The notes: a model not told the origin generated them from the letters alone. A stretch of 64,000 bases of DNA from Dermanyssus gallinae (GCA_003439945.1 QVRM01001257.1:124001-188000); one strand, 5' to 3'; positions 35,539 through 48,689 are shown, numbered from the stretch's first letter. Numbers and translations: made by a program.

Positions 35539-36986
35539 CAAACTCTTCCTGAAGATCTGAAAGAGACGTGCAGGCGGACTTTAGCAGTGATTTGTTTTCT
35601 AACCTAAATGTGTATAATAAGATGTAAAAATTTTACCTAACCAGAAACCAGTCTCTTTAGACTTCACGGAATAGTGCTATGTGGCCGCAGCCAGCGGCAT
35701 TCTGTTTACTCTTTGTACTTTTATGCCAGTGAGGCATGCATATTGGTGTTCCGTGATGCATGTTATCACTCTTGACATATGTTGAAAGATAGCCTGTGCT
35801 GCAACATTTAACCAGAGTAACTACCAAATAATTGTATTGTCCTTGTTGGTTTCGTTACTACTACTACTACTACTACTACTATTACTACTACCTCCGGCCC
35901 TCTACGTTTACTGTCGCAGCGGCGTTATTATATTATTACTTTGTTTTTATATCAACCGCTGTATAATTTGCACTAAATTAGCAATGATACGCTTCGTCAC
36001 AGCAGGCAGCGAACAGCTGGAACGCTTCTTCGACTGCGTTTGCGATAATTCAACTACGCTTGGAAATGTAGCGACCTGCTGGAGGTGTGAGAACATCTTG
36101 CTCTTAACTGTCCCGTGTGTTCAAGCACGCCGTGTGTAGATTTTGCACAAATTTCCTAAAATTTGAATAATTGAGGGTATCTTGCAGAAAATACTATTCC
36201 TAGTGTATATATATATATATATATTTTTTTTTTAAAATTATTATTATAGTAAATCTAGCGTAAACGAAAATGTCGACAAGTATCAATTCAACTATTGATT
36301 CAACATTTATCTGGGCCGGCTTTTCTCTATATGTATGTACTTCCCAATTATTTTGTTGAATATGATCGTTATTTGCGATATTTGGTAATTATTATATGTA
36401 TACATAGTACAAACTTCCACGGGGAGCGTCTGTCGACTGTGCGCTCAGGCGTGTTCAAAGTATCTGCCTGCCTGGCCCTTGCGAAATAGGCAATTTTTCC
36501 ATAGATAACTATACTTTTTACAGGACTTCACCATACTGACTCTTTATCCATCAGTGCCATGCGTCAATTGCGCATCGAAAAAAACCGACATGCTCAAAAA
36601 ATCGGTTAACATGAATAATCCATATTGGCATACTGTATTTTTCTATAATAATAACAAATAAACTTGTAGTCGCACTTGCATTTCACCACAGCCATAACTA
36701 GATATGTCTTTTTGTCGTTCTTTTTGGCATGGCATTGACATGCTAATACACCCTTCTGTTTGTGTTGCTGGTTGATCTCCGTAGACCTTGCGCAAGCTCT
36801 ATGCCCATAGTTTGTAAGGCAAGATTATGGTAAATTTGGATAATTATTTACGACAGAGCTGCTTAAGTGGTGGACCGGTGTGTTCAACGCGCCACCAATA
36901 CGCTGGAGGCGACACTGTGTAACTTACACACGCTCTGTAGCAAAGTTTAATGTTCGAAAAGTGAAGTAATAATAATAATAACAATA
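34867..36986. other. AT-rich with several (TA)n tracts; no gene recognised
   Basis: (TA)n tracts lie at 34869-34921, 35303-35341, 35490-35533 and 36207-36226. A (TAC)n run is at 35858-35892 and an (AAT)n patch near 36968-36982. Only short frames are present. Confidence 0.5.
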
Positions 36987-37136
36987 AACCGTCCGGCAGA
37001 AGAACAAGGAAGACTAATGGTGGAAAAGTTGCCCGGACCGTTATATGCTGCTTTCGCGCAATGTAATGGAGATGAAGGCGACATTAGAGCGCTGGTGGCA
37101 TATCGGCGAGACCAGAGTATCAAACAAGCCGAATGA
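36987..37136 (+). pseudogene. Short coding-like frame, unrecognised
   Basis: A 49-residue frame without an ATG at its start reads smoothly as protein (for example RLMVEKLPGPLYAAFAQC, then DEGDIRALVAYRRD) and ends at TGA 37134-37136. The composition is more protein-like than most frames here. Upstream it merges into an AAT repeat, and no acceptor site is evident. It could be a terminal exon or a transposon remnant. I do not recognise it. Confidence 0.2.
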
Positions 37137-37163
37137 GTTTGCTTGTTAGCCTATAATAAAATA

Positions 37164-37345
37164 ACCGAGCAAGATGGCTTAGTGGCAAAGCTTTTGCCTT
37201 GCATTCAGGAGGCCTGGGTTCGAGACTCAGACGGGCCACTCTTAAGTTGGTTTGCGTGGTTTCCAATTTAGACAAGGTAAATGCCGGAGTGAATTCAAAT
37301 CAGCCACGACATGAAAAAAACGCATACGGCATTAGCCTTACGGAA
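37164..37345 (+). mobile_element. SINE-C copy 1, tRNA-derived
   Basis: The head is clearly tRNA-like: box A GGCTTAGTGGCAAAG, an anticodon-arm-like CCTTGCATTCAGGAGG and box B GGGTTCGAGACTC. The body includes GTGGTTTCCAATTTAGACAA and ACATGAAAAA, and the end reads CATTAGCCTTACGGAAAAAA. It aligns along its whole length with 38996-39189. It is not a functional tRNA gene because the acceptor and T arms do not pair well and the sequence continues into the SINE body. Confidence 0.85.
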
Positions 37346-37661
37346 AAAATAAAAAATAAAAAATACCTTAAAAATGGCGGTCACCGCATGATGGTACCAC
37401 ATTCTATTTCTTCCGACGCCACCTATCGGCACGCACTGACTCGTCACTAATCCGTTGCAACGGCAACAAGCTTGAAAATCCACCCATCTCATCTCGCAGT
37501 AAAGGTATGATCATGCCGTGCTATGGGGCCTCAAATGGGTTCATCTATGATTGCTTCCATTTTAAATCTTCGTTTCCTAGCGGCCTTTAAGAGTTAAATA
37601 AGAGCTGCTGCAATTTCGAACGGAATTTCGAGCAACATTATCAAACAACGTCCGAAAATAA

Positions 37662-37853
37662 ATTAAAACCCACTTTTTTCCCTCAAACACTAATGATTAC
37701 ACATTAAAACCCACTTTTTCTTCTCAAACACTCATAATTACACATTAAAACCCACTTTTTCCCTACAAACACTCATAATTACAAATTAAAACCCACTTTT
37801 TCCCCTCAAACACTCATGATTACACATTAAAATCCACTTCTTTCTTACAAACA
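37662..37853. repeat. 41-bp minisatellite, about 4.7 copies
   Basis: Units begin ATTAAAACCCACTTTTT and continue with CAAACACTCATAATTACAC. Copies start at about 37662, 37704, 37745, 37786 and 37827 and differ by a few bases. The last is partial and most diverged. Confidence 0.95.
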
Positions 37854-37879
37854 GCGTATAACGAACAACGTCAAAAAAT

Positions 37880-38060
37880 ATGTTTGCTGAGTTTCTCTAT
37901 AGAACAACTGGTCATTTTGCATTCACACATTTTGTAACGCTAGGTCGGATCGTCCGTAACATTGTTCCAGCACACTTTAGTAATGTCACTCTTATTGCAA
38001 AACAAGACATTCCCGCCCCTCATTCCATTGGAAAATATCATATTATATCACAATTTCTTA
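37880..38060. repeat. Family E repeat copy
   Basis: It shares the phrase TGTCACTCTTATTGCAAAACAAG...CCATTGGAAAA with 39640-39700 and 62730-62795, and more loosely with 46640-46700. At 62.6 kb the phrase lies within an element with inverted ends, so this is probably a diverged fragment of the same MITE family. Confidence 0.45.
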
Positions 38061-38990
38061 TATGTATGTTGATTCTGTCAAGGCCTTTGACAAAGCCCCC
38101 TCCCCCCCCCCCGTAATATCTTAGTCGATGCGTTTCGAATCGCTAAAGTGGGTGGTTTCCTCTACGAGTGCTCGCCAGCTTCTTTGCTGAAGCAAATATC
38201 AAATGAATAAAAAATGATAAAAAACTGTATTTAAAATAATAAACTCTATTATTTTTAATTTACTTTATTACGAGTCCTTGCTTGTCCTCCGGACCTAGTA
38301 CACTCAATCCAATCTACGTAATTTACCCGGTCACCGCCGCGCGGGTTACCTCTAATCAGGACGCAACAGACTTCAACCCAGTTACAACAGAGACGCACAA
38401 AGTGTTCTCGGTCGCGGGTGTTGCAGACGTCCACCGGTTTGTCTTTTCGTCTGTGCGGAGGCAGTACGCACAATTGTCAACGACTATTCGGAAACTCACT
38501 GCGACATTGCGATAGAAGCTGCTTTAAAGTGTGTGTCCAACCCCCTAAAAGGCAGCACGGTTGGCAGAAATGTAACAGAGAGTTTCTTGAAGGAAAGGGC
38601 GGGATGTATCGAACGGGACGCACAAAGTAAAACGTGAAGTATAGTAGGAAAATTGAAGCATTAAGTGACGAGCGGTGAGTTAAGGGGATAGATACATCGG
38701 GTGAAACAACGTTAGGAGTAAGAACTCAATAGGACAGAAAGGCAGCGACAGAACAGATTAGACTTAGTAGTCAACAGTGAACAGACACTAATGGATACAT
38801 TAGTGGGTAAAGGCAGAATTAACAGCACAGGACTAGCGCGCAGAAGTAAAGAAAGCATTCGGGAATATGAAATTAGAAGGGAGTGGGGTAGAATGCTTAT
38901 GCGACAACACCAGAGACCGTGGGCGACTAGGCACGTTAGACAAGAGGGTACAGAGTACTTAGGTGAAGCGTAAGGATTAGACATAGGTGC
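38061..38990. other. No recognised gene
   Basis: Poly-C run at about 38098-38112. Overlapping frames at 38255-38515 on both strands are GC-richer but show no named motif. 38630-38970 is purine-rich. Confidence 0.4.
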
Positions 38991-38995
38991 AGAAT

Positions 38996-39190
38996 ACCGA
39001 GCAAGATGGTTTAGTGGCAAAAGCCTTTGCCTTGCATTTTGGAGGCCTGGGTTCGGAACCCAGACCGGCCACTCTTAAATTGGTTTTCATGGTTCCGACT
39101 TTAGATAAGGTAGATTCGAGGAGTGGATTTAAAATCGGCCATAACATGAAAAACCGTACACGGACATTATTAGCCTTACGTAACAACTAA
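38996..39190 (+). mobile_element. SINE-C copy 2, tRNA-derived
   Basis: Full-length match to 37164-37345. Box A TGGTTTAGTGGCAAAAG, box B GGGTTCGGAACCC, body ATGGTTCCGACTTTAGATAA, and 3' end TATTAGCCTTACGTAACAAC. Confidence 0.85.
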
Positions 39191-39520
39191 AAAAGAGGAA
39201 TAGGTCAAAATTACAAAGCAGAGGTTGTCCCTATAGAAGGTGGTCAGCCCATAATCGAGATAAATGTGGGAATTTAGTATAGGCGAATATTAACTGTTTT
39301 TTTAATTCATTTTTATTTACCGATAGTTTAAGCATTGTAAAACGGAGATTGTTAAATAGAAAAAAAAAAAAAAATGCTGAATATATCCGTTTTAAGCGCT
39401 GTAAGTGGTTGTATGGTTATTATTTTGAAGTATTTGGCGTGAACGCTAATAAAGAACTTCATTTTTGACGATTTCTCTTTTGAACGACCGTGTCGCATCT
39501 TCTGACCGGCCTTATATGCC
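39191..39520. other. No recognised gene
   Basis: AT-rich with a poly-A run at 39360-39374. Confidence 0.4.
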
Positions 39521-39760
39521 CTTCCCATTTTCTCAGGAACACGACAGTGTGTTTAGTTTCTGTATAGGAGAACTGGTTGTCTCGGAACAGCACATTTTGT
39601 GCTCCTATGTCGGGCAAAAACACCAGTGTTACAAATTGTAGTCATTTCACTCTCACTCCAAAACAAGACTTCTCAGAGATTATGTTCCATGGGAAAAAAC
39701 ATTTGCTTTAACGAGCTCTACAATTCCCTATATCTATTATGAAAAATGTCTGCAACACCC
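39521..39760. repeat. Family E repeat copy ending at (TA)n
   Basis: It shares CACTCTCACTCCAAAACAAG and GTTCCATGGGAAAA with the MITE at 62416-62847 and ends GCAACACCCTG directly at a (TA)n tract. No inverted partner of this end was found nearby. Confidence 0.45.
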
Positions 39761-39781
39761 TGTATATATATATATATATAT

Positions 39782-41880
<2,099 letters not shown>

Positions 41881-42116
41881 CAACCTAAAGCCGACCCTGA
41901 CTCATTCGGTGTAATTTGGCGATAAGCATAATCGTACAAATGATGTGCTGGATATAAGTGTCACTCAGTGTGTACGTCAACAGTCTGTGTAGCGATCTCT
42001 CTAAGCAGAGAAAGTGTTAGTTGATAGTATTGCTAAAGTTTGCATACACGCAGTAACGAACTGCTAGAGTTGTCGCTCGAACCACAAAAAAATCCTTCCG
42101 GGGCTTTATTTATATA

Positions 42117-42272
42117 AGATTTAACGTCTATGGGACTGCTTTGCGCATTGCTTCACAGACGAACCCCATAAATACAAATGTGCAACGGTGGGGCTCGAAT
42201 CCGCGCACCTATCTAGTGTCTCCTCCGGTCGCGAGGCGCAGACGCTTGCCACCACGCCACCGGGCTCAACCG
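42117..42272 (-). mobile_element. SINE-B copy 2, tRNA-derived
   Basis: On the minus strand the head reads GGTGGCGTGGTGGCAAGCG (box A region) and then GCGCGGATTCGAGCCCCACC (box B GGATTCGAGCCCC). The tail is GCACATTTGTATTTATGGG to GTCCCATAGACGTTAAA. It aligns with 32698-32862 and 44200-44275. This is the best preserved of the three. Confidence 0.8.
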
Positions 42273-42362
42273 CTCAAACCACTAAGCTAATAACAAAGAC
42301 AAGCTCAAACCAAAGTGTACTAAAGTATTGGAAATAAGAAATCAATTAAGATTTTATTACAT

Positions 42363-42645
42363 TTATGTTAGGAGAGTCGTAATTCTAGTTGTGAAGTCAG
42401 ACAACTGACGACAGGTCGAGATGTCGCCAGCTGTTATCCCGACAGGCTCGACTGTTTTTGCGACTGGTACGACAACCTCTCTTGGCATCTTTATCATCTG
42501 CCTAGCAAGGGCTTGTTTAGACTTCAAATCTGGTTGCTCAAAGCACACAGGCACCAAACCTGTTTCACTCGTATCGTCTAGAGTCATACTATCACTATTG
42601 CACCAACAGGAGAAGGACCAGTCTCCTCCTGTTTGCTGTCTCTCT
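42363..42645 (-). CDS. Possible terminal exon, minus strand (unrecognised)
   Basis: Downstream of a possible acceptor (GAGAGACAG at about 42646), the minus-strand frame stays open for about 90 codons to a TAA. It starts QTGGDWSFSCWC and later has ARQMIKMPREVVVPVAKTVE and a Thr-rich end. The composition is protein-like, but I know no family. The plus strand has a longer frame here that is Ser/Arg/Cys-rich. Whether either is real is open. Confidence 0.25.
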
Positions 42646-42971
42646 CAGGGATCAGTGCACAAATGCCGCTGCTGCTGTTGCCGCTACCGCCGAGAACACA
42701 GGTGTTTATCAAACACGTCGACCCAGAGTGAGTCAACCCAGAGATCGAATGTCGCAAAGCATGCTTCGTCGCCTAGATATGTAGCTATCATCAAAATCTA
42801 TTTCTCTCGTTCTCGTAGTGCCACGAGCCGACCGGGAGCATTTGCCGGATATGAGGGACGACTCGGGTGGGGTCCTCTCGACCCGATGCCGCCGCGGGTG
42901 GATGGCTGGCGCATGGTTGAATAGCAGCGCCGGTGAAGCAAGACAAAGGGTTCCTCAGACGTCCTTGACGA

Positions 42972-43238
42972 CTAACATGGGTGAATACGATAGACCATTT
43001 CGCCGTAGGGGATGCTGAGGCCGTACGCCAACCGGCCAGCCGGCCGAAGACCGGTGTTTTTCCTGGAGAGTTTGCTGAGATGATGGTAGATGGTAGAGGA
43101 CGACGTCTGCGTCTCGCGTTTTGTGTAGATCTGGAGAAGGAGTTTCACCGCGTTGAGTAGCAAGGCAGGAAATTTCACAACACTAGCGGGAATAGGAACG
43201 TCGCTATGTGGCGATAAAGCCCAGCCGTTTGGGTCCAT
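42972..43238 (-). CDS. Possible coding exon, minus strand (unrecognised)
   Basis: A frame of 88 residues from ATG 43238 reads MDPNGWALSPHSDVPIPASV and ends GEMVYRIHPC at a TAG. It lies in a CG-richer island (42600-43250) together with the frame at 42363-42645 on the same strand, so the two might be exons of one gene. No confirmed splice sites, no domain recognised. Confidence 0.22.
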   Translation of the reverse strand: MDPNGWALSPHSDVPIPASVVKFPALLLNAVKLLLQIYTKRETQTSSSTIYHHLSKLSRKNTGLRPAGRLAYGLSIPYGEMVYRIHPC

Positions 43239-43499
43239 TGCTTGTCTCTCGTACGTTCACATACATACGTGGGAGCGATCGTTGAACCTGCTTGTTGTGT
43301 TGGCTGTTGCCCCCACCCAAAAGCATCATCAGAAAATGTCTCCTAGCGTTAATGTGCGTAAAAAAAGCACCAATCGACATTTATCTTCATGATCTAAATT
43401 TTGTATACGACGAATGTGAGGGTTTTGCGGCATTTTCACAGCCGCACAGGCTCGGCAATTTTTAGTAAAGATTCCAGCAGCTAACAGTATTATAAGCCA

Positions 43500-43770
43500 T
43501 GCATCCTGATTTGTCGTCACGCTCATGTGCTCACGTGCAGGTAACACCGATTGGGTTAGATTGCTACATAGATTGCAAGTCGGGATCGATTGGGTTAGAC
43601 CTAGGCACAATATTAAGATACGCAGTAATGAACAAATACCAAATTTTTGTTTGCAGACCGTTTGCTCCCAGACAGCTTTGGTTATTGCCTATTAAATACC
43701 ACGATTATAATAATCTTTGTACAATACACACCTTTATGTGACAATAAAGTCACCTTTTCGTGTATGTTGA
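43500..43770 (+). mobile_element. LINE 3' end remnant
   Basis: The end reads ATGTGACAATAAAGTCACC followed by TTTTCGTGTATGTT. A related end, ATGTGATAATAAAGGTGATT plus TTATGTTATG, occurs at 48351-48385, so this is a repeated 3' terminus with an AATAAA signal. The broken frame before it (FVCRPFAPRQLWLLP) resembles the C-terminal tail of LINE polymerases only weakly. Confidence 0.45.
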
Positions 43771-43817
43771 GTTAAATTGGTTCTGAATAACCCCATATAA
43801 AAAAAACAGTATAATAG

Positions 43818-43895
43818 TAGGGGTAAGGATTGAACTGCGGAGCCTTAGCACTACATTGGTGAGGCGTATAACGCGTAAGCTAATCCAGGTAAAGT
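43818..43895 (-). repeat. tRNA-like sequence
   Basis: On the minus strand a box-A-like TGGATTAGCTTACGCG is followed 35-40 bases later by a box-B-like AGTTCAATCCTTACCCC. The arms do not fold into a complete tRNA, so it is more likely a SINE head or tRNA pseudogene. No second copy was found in the window. Confidence 0.35.
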
Positions 43896-44199
43896 AAAAA
43901 GCGCGTCACATGCGAGGGCGGTGACAGTGTTAATCTTGCGCCCCCTAATGCCGCATTCGACTTGGATGAGAAAAATGTAAAAGAACGCGGCTGGCCGCAA
44001 TACCGAACTATATTGCCATACGGGCAATAACTATGTGGCAAAAGAGGTCATGCCAACGAGCGTGAGTCGAAGTACAGCCGAGGTGCAACTGACCACGCCT
44101 GCCGTTTGAATTGGCATATCAAGAACGGCAGTACTTCTAATTGGGACAGGTCCACATCATGGAACCTAGAGTGGGCCTAGAGGGCTAACCCTTAGGCAA

Positions 44200-44275
44200 C
44201 ATTTGACGTCCACAGGACTGCTTTTTCGCATTGCTTCGTAAGACGGACCGAATGCACCACGCCACCGAGCTCGAC
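44200..44275 (-). mobile_element. SINE-B copy 3, internally deleted
   Basis: It keeps the two ends of SINE-B (GGCGTGGTGCATTC on the minus strand and GTCCTGTGGACGTCAAAT) but lacks the middle section with box B. Confidence 0.65.
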
Positions 44276-46560
44276 ACCTCATGGAACCTGACGGTCAATG
44301 CATACACCAAAACCAAAGCAGACACAGGAAAAGGCCCACAAGAAAAGCTCGGCCGACCTGAGCATGATTGAGCTCATCAATGCCTATGAAACTTGGACCT
44401 TGCGACCCTATACAGGATTCGACAAGGCCAAGTGTATCCATACAGGGTGGAGAAAGCACTGAGCACAACATACGTATTGTGTGGCACTGACGAGATTGAC
44501 TACGTACACCTGCTTTCGGGCGTTATCTCCGCTGCAAGGAGATTGCAATAGTTTGCTTAGAGAGTTAGGAAAAAGCCTCCAGCTTCTTTTGTTTAGCTGA
44601 CAGCAATAGCGCAAGCGTGCTGGAAGACGAGCACCCTTGGTGGTGTACGAATCAAGCAGCAATAGCGTTGAATGCGTTGGGTCGACAAAAAAGACACTGT
44701 GAGGTAGGATCTTTCTTAGTACGAAGGTCATCTTGGTGGCGGCTTATCAATAAATTGATTGATATCTTTATTGTCATTATACTACTACTATTACACTTAA
44801 ATATTGTTGAGGAAATCATACTGCATACAAAAACGTTAGCATATAAACAAAACAAGCGCAACGTATGCCGAGCATCGGACGCACAGAAAAGAACTAAGAC
44901 TTCCAGGCCACCGAGTTGATGCCAACGCTGTTTTTGGGACTTCTTCGACCGGGGAGCGGGGAAGAAATCCAAAATATCCCCCGAGGAGTTACAAGACTAG
45001 CAAAGGTCCCACAACATCATGTGCCATCTGCAAGATGTACGCTAGTTTGACAAAGAACGAAGAAGATTCCTCCTACTACGCTTTCCTTAGCGGTGGCAGC
45101 AGTGTTGCCTCACCCCCCCCCCCCCCGTTCTGTACGCGAACGTTTACCGCCTAGCTTCCTTTGGGGTTTTATAATCGTCGGCCTTGCTAGATTTTAAGTG
45201 CGTCTACGCGTCGGCTGCATGAGCGACGAACATGGGGGTTCGTGCTTGGTGTTTTGCGAGAAGAAGAAGAAGAAGAAAAACAGCACCCCCGCGCGCCTCC
45301 CGAGAGGCAGGATAACTTATTAACGATAACTCGGTTAAGTTCGGCTACGTTGTCCTCTACGCTGTCGGCCTGCCACCCTCCATGAATACGGATATATTAC
45401 AATGGCGTAGTATCAACAACAGCAGTGTCTCCGAGCGAAACTTCGGTTGTTGTCAGGTAACAAACACCATTATGCGCGCGCCCGCAACTCGAGCTTAATT
45501 CCCCTCTATAGAATATACATATATGTGTGTGTATAAAGCATATCAATATATATATATATATATATACAGTAGAATGTAGCTATCCATTCTAAAGTGACTA
45601 ATCGCATTACATAGGAAGACTGGAGCTAGATAATAGCCACGTTGCGACAGCTAACTAATGGCACTATATATATATAGGGATACTGTCGCTGCGTAAGCTA
45701 AGTGTTAAAGGGAATGCCCATGTAGCTATGATTGGATAACATTGCAACGCCTCAAAGCTGATTGTACAGTTTATCTATGTTAGTACATTAATTTTGCTTG
45801 TACTGCTATTATTGCTGAGTATACCACATGACATGTGTGAGATCAGTTGTTTTATACATGCTCAGTTTACTTGTGAAGCCGTTTACAGTGTAGTTCCTTG
45901 TAGTTGGCCGCTTTAAAGCTAAACAAATTTGCATTGTCCGATATTGATATACCTCAAAACAATAAAGACTACGTGTGTTGCTCACGCCGGTCGTAGATCC
46001 TAATTCACACCTTTTAAACGGGCAAAAAAACATCTTATTATTAAACTACAAAGATTATTAACTATGCATTCCTTGATCGCTATTAATAATGCAAATAAAT
46101 ATCCGAGTTGACCACACAGCGAGATAGTGTTATATATACCACGCAACTACTGAATAAACACACTACACCGCTATTGTAGCACAGCATAGAGGCATCTTTA
46201 TTTTTACGTAGTGGCGCGAATGTGCAGTGGCTCGTATTGAGACATTATCATTTTATAATGCTACGTGGTTTCATAAAGGTGCATGTCTTACTGCGAAAGA
46301 GGTTGTAATCGGTTGGATTTGTACGTGCCCGGCATCCATCAACACAAAAACAGACCGCTGATGAGCATAACATTTGCTATTGTCGGGCAGTGTTTAGACG
46401 GAAATGTTTAGTAAATGTAATGGCAAAACTGTACGGTTCTGCACGTGAAAGCTTCAACGTAAGACACAATAACATATCGACTTTTATGACTTTCCTTAAT
46501 CTGACCATTTACCTTTCGCTAGCTTGCGTCTGGTGTCATTCAGATTATGCACGGGTTCCT
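44276..46560. other. No recognised gene
   Basis: A LINE-like 3' phrase (GATATCTTTATTGTCATT) lies at 44760-44777, a C16 run at about 45110-45126, an (AGA)n run near 45261-45278 and (TA)n at 45548-45567. Frames are short or overlapping. Confidence 0.4.
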
Positions 46561-46758
46561 TCATGCGTTGGCTGGTTCTACCGCAAACGTATATTTTGCA
46601 CAAATATGTAGGAGACAAAAAAAGCACAATAACTTCTTTTATAAATTTCATCTTCACTCTTAAACAAGACGTTTCCGCCATCTCCTCCCCAAATTATTTT
46701 TTGCTGAGTTCTATTAAACCTTATAATAAGTGCATACCGCTATGGAAGACCTTGTATA
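46561..46758. repeat. Family E-like repeat
   Basis: Loosely similar to the other family E copies (TTCACTCTTAAACAAGACGT, TTTGCTGAGTT as at 37883). It ends at TATATA beside the mariner insertion. Confidence 0.3.
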
Positions 46759-46762
46759 TATA

Positions 46763-46790
46763 CAGGTAGTTCAATAAGTTCTTAGAATGA
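46763..46790. repeat. Left inverted repeat of mariner
   Basis: 28 bp, exact reverse complement of 48004-48031, preceded by TA. Confidence 0.97.
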
Positions 46791-46918
46791 GCTTTTTAGA
46801 ATTCGAATTTTGGCACGCTAATAGGAACTGCAACTTTTCGACTGCTAGCACTCAATATATTATGGTGATTGGCCGTTGCGATTTCGTTTGATAGCTTTTC
46901 CCGTGCAACGTTTTAAAA

Positions 46919-47965
46919 ATGGAGAAAAAAGAGTTTCGAGTGGTTATCAAGCATTTTTATTTCAAAGGTTGGAATGCGACCCAAGTAAAAATTGAGTTAG
47001 ACGAGACGTACAGTGACTCTGCGCCATGTTTTGCCACTGTTTCCAACTGGATTAATGTGTTAAAAAGAGGTCGGAGGAGCACCGAGGATGAACTACGTCC
47101 AGGAGGCCAAAAAACGGCAACTGATGAGGAAAACGTAGAGAAAGTGCGAAAAATTCTTGGCACAGATAAGCGAATGAACATAAGGGAAATAGCGGAGGCA
47201 TTAGGGATTAGTTTAGGCAGTGTGCATTTTATCCTACACGAAAACTTGAAGATGAAAGAGCTTAGAGCAAAATGGCTGCCGCATTTGCTCAACCAAGGCC
47301 AAAAAGACGCGCCTGTTTTGGCTTTACAGCGAAATTTGGCCAAGATGTCGAACAATCTGTCGGATTTTTGGTGCAGATTCATGACCGTCGATGAAAGCCG
47401 GGTTCATCACTACACTCCCGAGACCCAAGAAGCATCTTGCCAATGGTGTGCACCTGATGAAGGACCTCCGAAGAGGGTGCGGACAACGGCATTGACCGGA
47501 AAGGTGATGGCTACAGTTTTTTAAGACCAACGTAGAATATTGCTGGTCGACTACCTTGAGAGCTGTAAAACGATCACAGGAGAATATTATGCAAGACTGT
47601 TGGACTGCCGTTAGCAAGAACTCATCGTGAAACGGCCCGCTTTGCAGAAGAAGGTTGTCCCGTGTCACCAGGGCAATGCTCCTGCACACAAGTCCCGGCA
47701 AGCATCGGCAAAACTGGCCCAACTGAGGTTCGAACTTATTGAACAACCCTCCTATTCTCCAGACCTGGCTCCCTCTGATTATTTCCTCTTCGGACATTTG
47801 AAGAATAGTCTCGGTGAAAAGCGTTTTTCCAGCAATGAAGAGGTTAAGGCTGCTGTCAATGCCTATTTTCAGTCTAACGACGCGGAATTCTACTCAAGAG
47901 GTATGAAAGCTCTGAAATCTCGGTGGGAAAAGTGTATTGAGCTTCTCGGGGAGTATATCGAATAA
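46919..47965 (+). pseudogene. Mariner transposase with two in-frame stops
   Basis: A single frame of 348 codons plus stop, with TAA at 47522-47524 (a tryptophan position in relatives) and TAG at 47612-47614. The start MEKKEFRVVIKHF is the irritans/Himar1 type. Helix-turn-helix motifs include REIAEALGISLGSV. The first catalytic Asp is kept in MTVDESRVHHYTPE, though the following Trp is Arg. The second catalytic Asp is lost: HQGNAPAHKS has Gly where HQDNAPAHKS is expected. The third Asp is kept in YSPDLAPSDYFLF, so the DD34D set is incomplete. No frameshift is needed. It is inactive as it stands. Confidence 0.93.
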
Positions 47966-48003
47966 GAAAAATTTAAAAACATGATTTGGAAAATTCTCGG
48001 TTT

Positions 48004-48028
48004 TCATTCTAAGAACTTATTGAACTAC

Positions 48029-48031
<3 letters not shown>
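48004..48031. repeat. Right inverted repeat of mariner
   Basis: Exact inverted copy of the left end, followed by TATATATA. Confidence 0.97.

Positions 48032-48070
<39 letters not shown>
48032..48070. repeat. (TA)n tract beside mariner
   Basis: Pure TA starting at the target dinucleotide of the mariner. Confidence 0.95.
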
Positions 48071-48073
<3 letters not shown>

Positions 48074-48279
48074 GGGTGATTTTCGAGCAAGGCAACATAT
48101 TTGTTTTACATTAACTAACAAAATGTTAATTGTGTTAAAGTGCTAGGACACTTTTTGGATGTGCGCTTCAATACTCTAAGGAACCAGCCATTAATCACAC
48201 CAAAACCCGTGGCCCATCTTGAGTTCGTAAACGGTCTGTTTTCTTGATTAAATGGGCTCATGCAAATTCAACTAATACC

Positions 48280-48385
48280 CGCTTATTTGGCGATTAATTA
48301 CGTCCTACATAAATAACCATGATAAAATCGTAGTAGCACACACCTACTTTGTATGTGATAATAAAGGTGATTTTATGTTATGTTA
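48280..48385 (+). mobile_element. LINE 3' end remnant
   Basis: Related to 43700-43770: CACACACCTACTTTGTATGT, then GATAATAAAGGTGATTTTA. Only the terminus is recognisable. Confidence 0.4.
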
Positions 48386-48689
48386 CAGTTAAAATGAAGG
48401 CTCTCAGCTGAGTAAAAGGCTCCTAGATCATTTGTCAGGGTAGCTGTATCGGTAAAACGATTCCATATAATCGGAGGCTCCATTAGCGCTACATATTTAG
48501 AGGTGGAGAGCAACAGCATATCACCTATGCACCACCTGCAAGCAATGCTTGTAAACGCTTCGATCAGAAGGATTAATTCGATTATCAAAATTTAGGTCAT
48601 CAGCGAATGCGGTTGGATAACCCCGGCGTGGACGCTAGCTCAGTTCCGGCATCGACGTCCCAAACATTACTGGCTCTACAAACTATTTA

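Larger units (their letters stand above)
46763..48031 (+). mobile_element. Mariner transposon (irritans-like), near-complete
   Basis: The element is 1269 bp with perfect 28-bp terminal inverted repeats at 46763-46790 and 48004-48031, starting CAGGTAGTTCAATAAGTTCT. It is flanked by TA on both sides, within short TA repeats. The internal frame is the length of Himar1-type transposase. Perfect ends and few lesions suggest a fairly young copy. It might still be mobilised by an active transposase supplied elsewhere, though that is inference. Confidence 0.95.

Noticed and set aside
37164..37240. Functional tRNA gene
   Set aside because: Boxes A and B are good, but the arms do not pair as a complete tRNA and the sequence continues as a repeated SINE body.
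37662..37853. CRISPR array
   Set aside because: Units are contiguous tandem repeats without unique spacers, and the genome is eukaryotic.
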